From: Nitrospira sp.
GTDB taxonomy: Bacteria; Nitrospirota; Nitrospiria; Nitrospirales; Nitrospiraceae
Direction of reading: 5' to 3'
Length of the DNA: 49,820 nt
Assembly (NCBI GenBank): GCA_019636915.1
Contig: JAHBWQ010000005.1
Coordinates: forward strand, 1-49,820
Under the pieces are notes generated by a model, which saw only the letters and a program-made list of their open reading frames with translations, ran no database searches and had not been told where the DNA came from. A program made the translations under genes and the position numbers. Below are positions 18,409 to 26,252 of the stretch, in pieces; position 1 is the first letter of the stretch, and the number at the start of each line of letters is the position of its first letter.

Positions 18409-19058
18409 AACGGCCACGTATCTTGATGGCAGATGACCATGCGATCGTGTTGGCTGGGCTTCGGAAGTTGGTCGAAGCGGAGGGTGACGTGGTGGGGATG
18501 GTAGAAGATGGACGTGCATTGGTCAATGCCGCGCAGGAGCTGCGTCCCGATATCGTGTTGCTCGATATCTCTATGCCGCTCCTGAATGGGTTGGATGCGG
18601 CTCGCCAGTTGACTAAGTTGGTGCCGGAGACGAAGCTGATCTTCCTCACCATGCACGCGACTCCTACCTATGCCACTGAAGCCTTCAAAGCCGGTGCGGC
18701 AGGGTATCTCATTAAGCGGTCAGCGGCCGTGGAACTCAAGCAGGCCATCCAGGCTGTCATGCGAGGCCAGCACTATATGACTCCACTGATTACGAAGGAT
18801 GTGTTGGCGGCCACGCTTCAGTCCATAGATGGCTCATCGACCAAGGCGATGGTAACCGCATTGACTCAACGGCAACGTGAGGTCTTGCAGCTCGTTGCGG
18901 AGGGGAAAGGGACCAAGACGATTGCCTCTATCTTGAATATCTCGGTGAAGACCGTTGAGTTTCACAAATTCAGGATAATGGGCGAGCTCAATCTGCATTC
19001 CACTGCGGACTTAATCAAGTATGCGATCGCCGAAGGCCTCGTCAGCGTCTCCTCCTAG
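18405..19058 (+). CDS. NarL/FixJ-type response regulator
   Basis: The 217 residues comprise a receiver domain (1-120) and a LuxR-type helix-turn-helix (150-215). The receiver has acidic residues MADDHAIV, phosphoacceptor Asp in PDIVLLDISMPLLNG and the conserved Lys in YLIKRSA. The DNA-binding part reads LTQRQREVLQLVAEGKGTK, then IASILNISVKTVEFHK. The gene overlaps the preceding kinase by ATGA and is surely its cognate partner. Target promoters cannot be read from this window. Confidence 0.95.
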   Translation: MKRPRILMADDHAIVLAGLRKLVEAEGDVVGMVEDGRALVNAAQELRPDIVLLDISMPLLNGLDAARQLTKLVPETKLIFLTMHATPTYATEAFKAGAAGYLIKRSAAVELKQAIQAVMRGQHYMTPLITKDVLAATLQSIDGSSTKAMVTALTQRQREVLQLVAEGKGTKTIASILNISVKTVEFHKFRIMGELNLHSTADLIKYAIAEGLVSVSS

Positions 19059-19540
19059 ACGAACGCTCCAATGGGGGTTCTTCCTCCCATGCCGATACTG
19101 CTCGGCCAATTCTTCAGGTGGATTTTTCGAAGGACTTCCTGTTTCTCCTAGATCCACCAGGACGGTGTGCCAACATGGCGTTGTAGGCGGGTAGAGAGAT
19201 GAGCCTCTGAACGATCCAAGTACCATGTGCAGACAGGCATTGCCAATCCCCAGCACGGAATCTCGGTTCCGCTATCTCTTGGTCAATACCGAGTCCATGT
19301 TAGGTTGCGCAGAGGGATTTCGACTCCCACCACAATCTCCAGACTGCTAGTAAGATCTCCTCGTTCGACTAGTGACTTCCCTAGTTCACCGATCAGGCAA
19401 AGGCCAAGTATATTTCAGAGAGTGAGGCGCGGTGGAAATAAATAGGGAAATATCCATCATGCCGAGTGGTGCGGATCGAGTAGTGTCTGGAGGCATGCGA
19501 AGAATTTAGGGTACCTACCTCTGTTTATGTAGGAGGCGCC
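19059..19540. other. Gene-free interval
   Basis: About 480 bases between the response regulator and the next small gene. No ORF here has a plausible start, ribosome-binding site and protein-like composition. A short inverted repeat, atggg...cccat, lies just after the response regulator stop (about 19072-19091) but lacks a T-run, so it is not a clear terminator. Confidence 0.5.
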
Positions 19541-19804
19541 ATGCTGGTAGCAGCGATCATAGAGCGGGTTCATCGTGCGTTGGAAGAGTATGGGAAAGAT
19601 TGCTCTATGGAGGAAGTGGTGGGACTCTGCCCGGACCTCACTTGGAACCAGGTTTACTTGGCCATCGATTACCTGAGTAAAACCGGCCTGGTTCGCATCG
19701 CATTGGATCCAGACCGGACTTATACGATCCAAGTTTATCCGACGTTCAGCGAACCACCATCAACCGCGTCGCAGCAGAGTTCGATGCAAGAGGCCGCATC
19801 CTAA
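19541..19804 (+). CDS. Small winged-helix-like protein, function unknown
   Basis: The 87 residues start MLVAAIIERVHRALEEYG with a strong taggagg ribosome-binding sequence 5 bases upstream. The body has the spacing of a compact winged helix: helices around LEEYGKDCSMEEVVGLC and TWNQVYLAIDYLSKTG, then a strand pair GLVRIALDPDRTYTIQVYP. The tail is low-complexity and Gln/Ser-rich. It could be a small regulator that reads DNA or protein, but I do not recognise a family and no partner gene is adjacent. Confidence 0.72.
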   Translation: MLVAAIIERVHRALEEYGKDCSMEEVVGLCPDLTWNQVYLAIDYLSKTGLVRIALDPDRTYTIQVYPTFSEPPSTASQQSSMQEAAS

Positions 19805-20470
19805 GCGACCGCGACCGCACTCCTTCCTTTCTGAACCATTCTAGGAAACATCGATACTGAGGTCTTCCACATATCCTTCGGGAATCAGGCTGGATGTCTA
19901 CGACAACTCTTTCCCGTATCCATGTCAAGCCGTTCATGGCTTCATGATGCTACATGCGCCCTGCATATTTCCTATGAGAACTGCAGATAGACAAGGGCCA
20001 ATAGGGCTATTCCAGCACCACTGTATTTCTCGATGAAGACAGTGTTGAGCTGGCGTGTCGTCGAATGGATCACATTTCGAAATTTGAAAAAATAAAGTTT
20101 GGGGGTATTAATCCGGCTTTCCCTCCGAGGGGGAAATGGGTGTCGGCAATAGGGTTGTGTGATAAAATATCATTGAGTTTCAAGTACTTATGGATCGATG
20201 ATGCTTCTGGATCGCCGTCACGAGTTTTCCCTACAGACGGTCGCAATACTGATCGCAAGCTACTTGACACTGGATTATGAGCGGAATAAATATAGGCCCG
20301 ACATTGGTTCCCGAAGGTGTGGTGGGCCGAGTTGTTGTTTGACGTCAAACCATGGTGATGTCTTCTGCAACTTGGTTCAGGGGAAGGATGTCGGCCAATC
20401 TCATTCCTTGAGAAGTGTGCTGTTATCTACTGAGTTCGTTGCGTGACGGGTCCGAACGAAAGGAGTAGTG
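19805..20470. other. Gene-free interval with AT-rich stretch and hairpin
   Basis: About 660 bases without a convincing gene before the 26-residue ORF. Around 20075-20175 the sequence turns AT-rich. It contains the near-palindrome tttcgaaatttgaaa and the hairpin tttccctccgagggggaaa (about 20118-20136). A 71-codon ORF runs through it from 20065 but has no ribosome-binding sequence or protein-like composition, so it is not called. Confidence 0.45.
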
Positions 20471-20551
20471 ATGGATACTCTCATCATGTTTATCATCGTG
20501 ATGCTCGTGCTGTTTGTGGGTGGCCTGTTCGTGTGGAAGAAGAGCCAGTAA
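20471..20551 (+). CDS. 26-residue single-pass membrane microprotein
   Basis: The ORF reads MDTLIMFIIVMLVLFVGGL then FVWKKSQ. A helix of about 19 hydrophobic residues is followed by a positive WKK tail, so the C-terminus should stay in the cytoplasm. A good ribosome-binding sequence, aaaggag, lies 6 bases upstream of the ATG. Size, composition and the ribosome-binding sequence make a real small membrane protein likely. Its role is unknown, and no adjacent gene lies close enough to suggest a partner. Confidence 0.66.
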   Translation: MDTLIMFIIVMLVLFVGGLFVWKKSQ

Positions 20552-20888
20552 GAATTACCTGAGCTGCTTCCAAGAGGCTATTGCTTGCGGAGCAAGGTGA
20601 CCCATCTCGGCTGAAGATCCTCGGGTGGTCGGGATGGGAACCGCGGTCTGTTGTGTGCGATCTGTCGTTGGGGTTAAGTCGCCAACTCCTGAGATTAGCC
20701 CTAGGGGTAGTTCTGCCAGGATTCTTGGGCTCTTTTGTGAACCGCATCAGCAGAAGAGCCAGTAACGGCCTCATCCTCATGCCAATCAAATGCGAATGAA
20801 AAATGGCGGCCGCTGCCGATAGATAGCTGCGTGTGGTAGCTGTTAGGGCCGCGAGTTGTCTGGAAATCAGCGTTATCCAGAGGGGGAG
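20552..20888. other. Gene-free interval
   Basis: About 340 bases between the microprotein and the convergent mlaA gene. No supported gene was found. A 14-base string ending the microprotein gene (agaagagccagtaa) recurs near 20753, but without the rest of the gene around it. Confidence 0.45.
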
Positions 20889-21812
20889 CTATTCACGGAT
20901 TGCTTTAGCTCGTTTCTGCAGGTAGGCATTTCTGACTGCGGCATAGAGATCCAGGGTGGATTCTTCGACGCCTTGAAACTTTTCTAAATTCAGTGAACGG
21001 TCATTGACGATCTCTGTCGCACGCGCACCGATCGAGATGGCATACGTGGCCACTCGTTCATCAACATCCACCACTGTCGGAATCGAATGGATGTTATGCA
21101 TGGTGGGCAGGATAAGCCAATAAATCGGATTGAGAGCGATGTCTCCGCCATACCCGATAAGGTCTCGAACCGTATAGGGTCCCAGCAGCGGCACCATCAG
21201 GTAGGGACCAGGCTTCACCCCGTAAAATCCGAGCGTCTGCCCGGTATCCTCTTCCGGTGTGGTGAGATTGAACCGTTGGGCGACATCGAAAAACCCACCG
21301 ATCCCAACCGTTGTGTTAATAAGAAACCGTCCCGCTTCAATCCCGGCGCCTTTGAATTTCCCTTGGAACAGGTTATTCAGGAGTCGCGGGGTTACACGAC
21401 TATTGTAGAAGACGTTACTGACACCGACTTGGACGATATTCGGGACCACGGCGTTGTAGCCCTTGGCAACCGGCTTGAGTATCCACCGATCGAGTTGTCG
21501 ATTGAACTCAAAGAATTTGGCATTCATCGGCTCCCAGGGATCATACTCTTCTATTCCCTCCACATCCGGTTTGGCGAAGGGATCGAAGGGTTCATCCGGA
21601 GATGAATCGCTGCTTGTGACAGACGGCGGAGTTTGGGCGGACGCATCAACAAGTAGAATGGGTTGAGCATTCTGTTCAGGAGTGGAGATCAAGGGAGCAG
21701 GTGATCCTTTGGCTACCGCACAACCAGAAGCCAGCAATAAAACAATGGCAAGGACACATCCCTCTATAGGCAGTGACAGCCGGAGCGGCCCATACGTAAT
21801 CATCGTTCTCAT
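20889..21812 (-). CDS. mlaA: MlaA/VacJ outer-membrane lipid-asymmetry lipoprotein
   Basis: The protein is an MlaA-family lipoprotein, which removes misplaced phospholipids from the outer leaflet of the outer membrane and passes them to the Mla pathway. It has a lipobox LLASGCAV after a hydrophobic leader. The family core begins YDPWEPMNAKFFEFNRQLDR and includes RFLINTTVGIGGFFDVA, EDTGQTLGFYGVKPGPYLMV and PLLGPYTVRDLIGYGGD. ATG 21812 is chosen because an aggagg sequence lies 12 bases upstream. The open frame extends to 21896, but that extension would bury the signal peptide. No other mla genes are adjacent. Confidence 0.93.
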   Translation of the reverse strand: MRTMITYGPLRLSLPIEGCVLAIVLLLASGCAVAKGSPAPLISTPEQNAQPILLVDASAQTPPSVTSSDSSPDEPFDPFAKPDVEGIEEYDPWEPMNAKFFEFNRQLDRWILKPVAKGYNAVVPNIVQVGVSNVFYNSRVTPRLLNNLFQGKFKGAGIEAGRFLINTTVGIGGFFDVAQRFNLTTPEEDTGQTLGFYGVKPGPYLMVPLLGPYTVRDLIGYGGDIALNPIYWLILPTMHNIHSIPTVVDVDERVATYAISIGARATEIVNDRSLNLEKFQGVEESTLDLYAAVRNAYLQKRAKAIRE

Positions 21813-21896
21813 TCTTGGCGTGATCCTCCTCAATCTGACCAAACCTCTACCGACAATCCGGCCCAGCACTGTACCAAAAGTCGAGTCTCCGGCCAA

Positions 21897-22293
21897 TCAC
21901 TAATTTCTGAGTGCCTTCTCCTCTATCCCTGCTGTGCAAGGCAGAAAGCCTTCCATTTACAGAGACCGATCATGGCTCGCGCGCCGGGTGTGTGGCGGAT
22001 GATCAACATGCTGATTTCGGCTTTGTGATCCTGTGATACAAGAGATGCCAGACGATCATGTCAGCACTCTGTATGGGTAGAAGTCATGAGTAGCTTGCGA
22101 GACGTGAGAGCTGAAGGGAATGTGGATGATTCGTCTATTGCGAGAGAGTACAATCGGTACCTGGGAGACATGGAACGGACCGATGCCAATACCAGTATCG
22201 TGCTGCGAATCAGTAGCAGGTGCCAGAGCGTAAGTATTTGACCTGTCGTCCCGAATACATGAAACCATTTCTGCGAGGAATGACAGAAATCTG
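21897..22293. other. Gene-free interval
   Basis: About 400 bases upstream of mlaA. It should hold the mlaA promoter on the minus strand, but no clear -35/-10 pair could be assigned. No protein-like ORF was seen. Confidence 0.45.
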
Positions 22294-22461
22294 ATGCTCG
22301 TCTTAATTCACAAGGAATGTGGTGGTCCGGCGCTGGAAGAGTCGCCAGTCGGAGAAGTCTGCGCGATTCCGGTTGATCGATTTCCCTTCTCCTGCTTTAC
22401 CTGTTTGGAAGAGCTTCTCGACGAATCTGAAGTGCGGTGGTCGGAAGAGCTGGGGATCTAG
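22294..22461 (+). CDS. 55-residue zinc-ribbon-like small protein
   Basis: The ORF begins MLVLIHKECGG and ends LDESEVRWSEELGI. Four cysteines at residues 9, 23, 34 and 37, the last two as CFTC, have the spacing of a small zinc-binding fold. The composition is acidic and clearly protein-like, and the ORF fills an otherwise empty interval. A gagga run lies somewhat far upstream (about 17 bases), so initiation is the weak point. It converges with the hepT remnant. Confidence 0.55.
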   Translation: MLVLIHKECGGPALEESPVGEVCAIPVDRFPFSCFTCLEELLDESEVRWSEELGI

Positions 22462-22472
22462 CAGATCCTAAA

Positions 22473-22822
22473 CTAGGATAGCGGCTTCTTCTCCAGAAAG
22501 TCGAGAAGTTGTGCGGTCTTACGCTCCAACGTCGGCAAGTCGCGCTCGACCACATCCCAGACCAGCTGCAGATTGATACCGAAATAGTCATGGATGAGTT
22601 TGTCACGCATCCCGGCGATCGCCCTCCACGAAACATCTGGATGAGCATCTTTGAGTGGTTGAGAGGTGTGTTTTGTCGCTTCGCCGATGATTTCTAGATT
22701 GCGCACAACCGCATCTTGTGCCTTCAGGTCGCAAAGAAACTATCTCGGCCGGCCTCGGTGTAGTTGAGAATGTGCTGGATGGCGTCCCGAATGTGGAAGA
22801 GGTAAATGCGATCGTCCTTCAT
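22473..22822 (-). pseudogene. hepT: HepT-family HEPN toxin (DUF86), frameshifted
   Basis: HepT proteins are HEPN-fold RNases or modification targets paired with MNT nucleotidyltransferase antitoxins. From ATG 22822 the frame reads MKDDRIYLFHIRDAIQHILN and TEAGRDSFF, then meets a TGA. One base over, it continues DLKAQDAVVRNLEIIGEAT and carries the HEPN signature RDKLIHDYFG (R-x4-H). A single-base loss near 22730 explains the break. Everything else, including the ATGA overlap with the MNT gene upstream, is intact. An internal GTG in the downstream frame could still give a C-terminal piece, but without the N-terminal helix. Confidence 0.83.
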
Positions 22823-23108
22823 AGAGGGACGGCTTCGGCCTGGATACGTTCTTTGAGATAGGGGCTAAGGCCTTCATCGGTGAGGATATCGACTTTGAGT
22901 TGCAGCACAGACTCAAGTTCCTGACTCAATTCAATCAAATCCAATAAGCTGCGTCCTCTATCCATCTCCACGAGAAGATCAATATCGTTGGCGGTCCCGC
23001 TTTGCCACGAGCGACGGACCCAAACACACGGACGTGGTGCGCGCCATGCTGAGAGGCACGGTGGAGGATATCGTGGCGTTTAGTCTTCAGAACGTCAGTG
23101 GTAGTCAT
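22819..23108 (-). pseudogene. mntA: MNT-type nucleotidyltransferase antitoxin, frameshifted
   Basis: The ORF starts at ATG 23108 and shows the minimal nucleotidyltransferase motif VRVFGSVARGKAG. After a one-base shift near 23010 it continues NDIDLLVEMDRGRSLLDLI, LSQELESVLQLKVDILTDEG and ends QAEAVPL. GSxxRG plus DxD (DID) are the catalytic signature of MntA, which inactivates HepT by adding AMP. The stop TGA overlaps the hepT start, the usual operon order. Both partners carry a single frameshift, so the module is dead or this reflects two sequence errors. Confidence 0.82.
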
Positions 23109-23175
23109 GCCTTGGTATCAGATTTACACAAACCAGGATACTGATTTGCCCCAATTCTGACAAGCATACCAGCCT

Positions 23176-23607
23176 TCACGGTTTATAGCTCGCCTGCACG
23201 TGATCCAGTGCGGCCAAGAGAGCGGCGCGATCGTTGGATTGTACAACCGCGAACAGGTCAGCCAGCCACGTGCGGTATCGAGCAAAAACTTTCTCGGTCT
23301 GGACATAGTGTTCCGTGCCGTCGAAACTCCAGTCGACATGAAAACTCACGGGTTGGCCTGACACGTACGTCCGCAGCTCTTTGAGTTTCTGAGAGACTGC
23401 ACTGGCCTTCTTGAGGGCCAGCGCATTGACAATCTCCACCATGCGAAGCCCAACGATAGAGTTGGGATTGAGATCCGGTTTCTTCATATCACCGTGATTC
23501 TTAAGTATCTGACCCTGTAGCCAGTTCTCGGCTTGCGCGAGCCCTGCCAGATTCGTGAGTACGAAGAAGAGCACGGTTAAGGTTATGGAGATTCTGATGC
23601 GCATCAC
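23176..23607 (-). CDS. Small exported protein of unknown function
   Basis: The 143 residues begin with a signal peptide (MRIRISITLTVLFFVLTNLA) cleaved after AQA. The mature start AENWLQGQIL is nearly identical to that of the TPR protein encoded upstream at 23839-25146 (AENWLQGQVL), although the rest differs. The remainder is helical and charged (VSQKLKELRTYVSG, VFARYRTWLADLFAV) with no known motif. It follows the TPR gene on the same strand, separated by a MITE-like repeat. A shared leader followed by an unrelated tail suggests partial duplication or recombination. Confidence 0.62.
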   Translation of the reverse strand: MMRIRISITLTVLFFVLTNLAGLAQAENWLQGQILKNHGDMKKPDLNPNSIVGLRMVEIVNALALKKASAVSQKLKELRTYVSGQPVSFHVDWSFDGTEHYVQTEKVFARYRTWLADLFAVVQSNDRAALLAALDHVQASYKP

Positions 23608-23644
23608 CCACCTTTCTCCATAGCTGCCTCGCTGGTTCTTAACC

Positions 23645-23838
23645 TACACTATTCATGATTCATGGCGGTTCGTCTCGAAATCGCGAAGTCGCGTGGCGAG
23701 ATGGGCACGCGGAGTCCCGAGGGACCAAGGCGTACTTGAAACAGTACGTCGAGGTTGTGATGGGCGAGCCTGCCCGCCGTAGGCTAGTCGTAGCAGCGAA
23801 TCCGCGATTGTAGTAGAAGCGTTCATGAATAATGTGGG
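23645..23838. repeat. MITE-like intergenic element with imperfect terminal inverted repeats
   Basis: The left arm cactattcatgattcatgg is echoed in reverse at the right end by gcgttcatgaataatgtg. Both arms share tattcatga, then a scattered match, then aatcgcg, giving inverted repeats of roughly 35 bases. The middle is GC-rich with smaller hairpins. There is no transposase ORF, so it would be non-autonomous. It sits immediately against the stop codon of the TPR gene at 23839. Other copies could not be checked here. Confidence 0.52.
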
Positions 23839-25146
23839 TTACGGAGTCTGCATTGGAGAGACCGATTGGGCCTTGCGATAGGCTTCGTCGGCCTCGCGGA
23901 GAAGCTTCGCGCCCTCCGGTCCGCTGGTGCGCTCGCCGTCTTCCTGGAGCGCGTTGCCCAAGTTGTTCTGGATCTTGGCCCACAACTCCGGAAAGTCCTT
24001 TTTCGAGTACACGGTACAGGCGTTTCGTAAGGCCACGGCTGCGGCATGGAAGTTCTGATGAAGGGCTGCCTCCTCCGACCGAACGGCGATATGTCGCTGT
24101 GTGTTGCCGATATCGATCATGAGGGTGGCCCAGAGGGTCGGCATCTCTTGTTTTGACACATACCGCAAGCCCTCCTGATAGGCAGCCAACGCCTGAACAA
24201 ACTCGTAATCCGCGTAGTACGCATGTCCCGAGAGTCGGAAATCCTCCACGACATCTTCCGTGAGTTGGATGAGCTGGCGCCTGGCCTCTTCCAATTGAGC
24301 GGGATCGGCGGTCTTGGTCGGGAGCTCACCGGCAAGGAATAACCCCGGTCGATCGCGTCGTGAGTCGGTCCAGAGAACGGGCTGGGATTCGGCCTGCCCT
24401 CGGATCGCCGCCAGGAATCTACCTGCAACACTGGGTTCCCTTGGTGCGTCGCTTTTCTGGAGCGATCGGGAAAGGGTTTCAACCTCCTGACTTTTCCGTT
24501 TGAGCAAATCCAGCTTGCTGATCGTGTTCTGCCGGCGGCACGTGGCGGCCTGTTTGAGGTGCTTGTGATACATGGCGGCGAGGCACTGCTTCCCTACATC
24601 ACCCGATTGCTCGTACTGCTTGACCAACTCCTCGACCTTGGCTCTGACCTCTTGTTCCGGTAGTCCGTGGGTGGCCGCATATTCCTTCACCACCTGCACT
24701 GGGTCAGCCTCACCGTCCTTGCCATTCGGTGTGACCTGCTTCTTGAGCTTCTCCGGCAGGCTCTCTAGGAGCTTGTCAACCTGTGCCGGTGAAAGAAATT
24801 CCGGAGAGGCTTCGGGCGCGAGGACAATGTCGCTCGTGAGCTCAGGGGAGAGCTGTACTTTTCCGGCCAGGGGTGTAGCAATCGCCCACCCCTTCCGTTT
24901 GACGTACAGTGCGATGGTTTGCCCGATTCGAATGGCGTCAGGCACCAGGACACGATAGCCCCCGTCCGATTGCGTCAGATAAGGATTGCCGACATTCACG
25001 ATCCAAATCTGGGCGCCGGTTGCCGGTCTTTTCATGCCGCCGTACTGTTCCAGGACTTGGCCCTGCAACCAGTTTTCGGCCCGCGCAAATCCTGCCGGTA
25101 TCGTGAGCGTCAGGACGAGCACAATCAAGGAGGTCCCTGTGCGCAT
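23839..25146 (-). CDS. Secreted TPR protein with N-terminal beta-sandwich-like domain
   Basis: The 435-residue protein has a signal peptide (SLIVLVLTLTIPAGFARA) and a mature start ENWLQGQVL. A roughly 90-residue segment, TGAQIWIVNVGNPYLTQSDG then GYRVLVPDAIRIGQ, resembles a carboxypeptidase-regulatory-like fold. A Lys/Glu-rich helical stretch follows (110-250). TPR-like repeats lie at about 300-430: FVQALAAYQEGLRYVSKQEM, LWATLMIDIGNTQRHIAV and LWAKIQNNLGNALQEDG. The start overlaps the stop of the TIR gene by one base (TAATG), so the two are translated together. The last repeat stops abruptly at the edge of a MITE-like element, suggesting the array was once longer. Confidence 0.82.
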   Translation of the reverse strand: MRTGTSLIVLVLTLTIPAGFARAENWLQGQVLEQYGGMKRPATGAQIWIVNVGNPYLTQSDGGYRVLVPDAIRIGQTIALYVKRKGWAIATPLAGKVQLSPELTSDIVLAPEASPEFLSPAQVDKLLESLPEKLKKQVTPNGKDGEADPVQVVKEYAATHGLPEQEVRAKVEELVKQYEQSGDVGKQCLAAMYHKHLKQAATCRRQNTISKLDLLKRKSQEVETLSRSLQKSDAPREPSVAGRFLAAIRGQAESQPVLWTDSRRDRPGLFLAGELPTKTADPAQLEEARRQLIQLTEDVVEDFRLSGHAYYADYEFVQALAAYQEGLRYVSKQEMPTLWATLMIDIGNTQRHIAVRSEEAALHQNFHAAAVALRNACTVYSKKDFPELWAKIQNNLGNALQEDGERTSGPEGAKLLREADEAYRKAQSVSPMQTP

Positions 25147-26084
25147 TATTCCCCCTTCTCCATGGGGAAACGGAGATCTGTGTTCCCCAAGGTGGCGTAG
25201 TTTGTGTAACTCTTGTAGCCATTCTTCTGGGCTGTAAACTTAATTGATACTTGCTTCTGGCTGGTGACCCGAAAACGAAAGGACCCATCCGCTTCAGTCG
25301 TTCGCTTCATATCGAAATCCGGGAGGGAGACGACGACATCTGGGAGCGGTTCCCCAGTTCCTTCGTCCATCACCAGCCCCGCAAGCGGCTGTTCCACTGG
25401 CACGGAAGGCGGTGGTGATCCGCCCCACTTCGCCGGAAGATCCGCGAGGAGCGTCGCCGCGGTGAGAACAGCCACAGCTAGACCCACCCAGGCCTGCCAC
25501 TTCTCGACAAGCGGTTTGGCCTTCTCTGCTGTGCTCGATGCGGCGGGCTCGTTGTGGATGTGGATATCGCCCGCAGCCTGGTAGACGTTTCCTTGAACGG
25601 TCCATTGTTGCTGAGCAAAAACGGCCTTGGCCTGGGTGAGTACGGCCGTTTCCTCTGTGACGGTGATATCGCTCAGCTTGCGAATGACCGGTTCGCGTCT
25701 TTGCACATCGCCCAGCGGCGCGCCTCGCAGGGACTGGATGAGTCCTCCCCCATCATCCAGACGATACCCATGGAATGTCTTGAGAGACGAGGCAAACGGT
25801 GTATCGTCAAGCAGGCAAGGCACGATGGTTTTCTTAAGCGCAATCGCTGTGCACCATTCAAACTCCACGAAGTGGGACGCTGCTGAGTTCTTCGACCAGG
25901 CGAGCAGAAAGACATCCTGATCGGCAATGGCTTCGCCCAACACCTTCGGCCATTTCTGCCCGCCATAGATCTTTTCCTGGTCGCGCCAGATGGAAATCTC
26001 GGACGACGAAGCGCGAAGGCGGGCCTCAAGTTGCTCGATCAACGGCAGGTCTGCGCGTGAGTAGCTGAGAAAGACGCTGGGCAT
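25146..26084 (-). CDS. TIR-domain protein with TM helix and C-terminal beta-sandwich
   Basis: Residues 1-115 form a TIR domain (SVFLSYSRADLPLIEQLEAR, WRDQEKIYGGQKWPKVLGEA, VFLLAWSKNSAASHFVEFEW). Glu76 sits where NAD-cleaving TIRs carry the catalytic Glu. Around 165-180 is the motif QGNVYQAAGDIHIH, which recurs in prokaryotic conflict proteins. A TM helix (WVGLAVAVLTAATLLADL) lies at about 197-216. It is followed by a carboxypeptidase-regulatory-like domain (LAGLVMDEGTGEPLPDVVVS, then DGSFRFRVTSQKQVSIKF) to residue 312. The TIR should be cytoplasmic and the beta-sandwich periplasmic. Translation is coupled to the secreted TPR gene. A cell-envelope defence or signalling role is inference. Confidence 0.85.
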   Translation of the reverse strand: MPSVFLSYSRADLPLIEQLEARLRASSSEISIWRDQEKIYGGQKWPKVLGEAIADQDVFLLAWSKNSAASHFVEFEWCTAIALKKTIVPCLLDDTPFASSLKTFHGYRLDDGGGLIQSLRGAPLGDVQRREPVIRKLSDITVTEETAVLTQAKAVFAQQQWTVQGNVYQAAGDIHIHNEPAASSTAEKAKPLVEKWQAWVGLAVAVLTAATLLADLPAKWGGSPPPSVPVEQPLAGLVMDEGTGEPLPDVVVSLPDFDMKRTTEADGSFRFRVTSQKQVSIKFTAQKNGYKSYTNYATLGNTDLRFPMEKGE

Positions 26085-26252
26085 TCGAAGGAGGCCTCCT
26101 ACGTAGGAAATGGCAGGGTACCATATCGCAAAGTTCCCCGCCTCTCAAGGCAGTATGAAGGCTGGTTCAGTTGTGATCAAAAGCCTTGTCTGGTATTGTG
26201 CGCTCTTCATCTAGGACCACCAGAACACCGAGTAGGGGGGAAGGTAGCGCTC

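Noticed and set aside
20065..20280. 71-codon ORF in the AT-rich interval.
   Set aside because: No ribosome-binding sequence, composition unlike protein, and it overlaps hairpins.
20538..20766. 14-base repeat agaagagccagtaa at the end of the microprotein gene and again near 20753.
   Set aside because: The sequence around the second copy does not resemble the microprotein, so this is probably chance.
23660..23983. Minus-strand ORF through the MITE-like repeat.
   Set aside because: It overlaps the repeat and the TPR gene in another frame and has no protein-like features.
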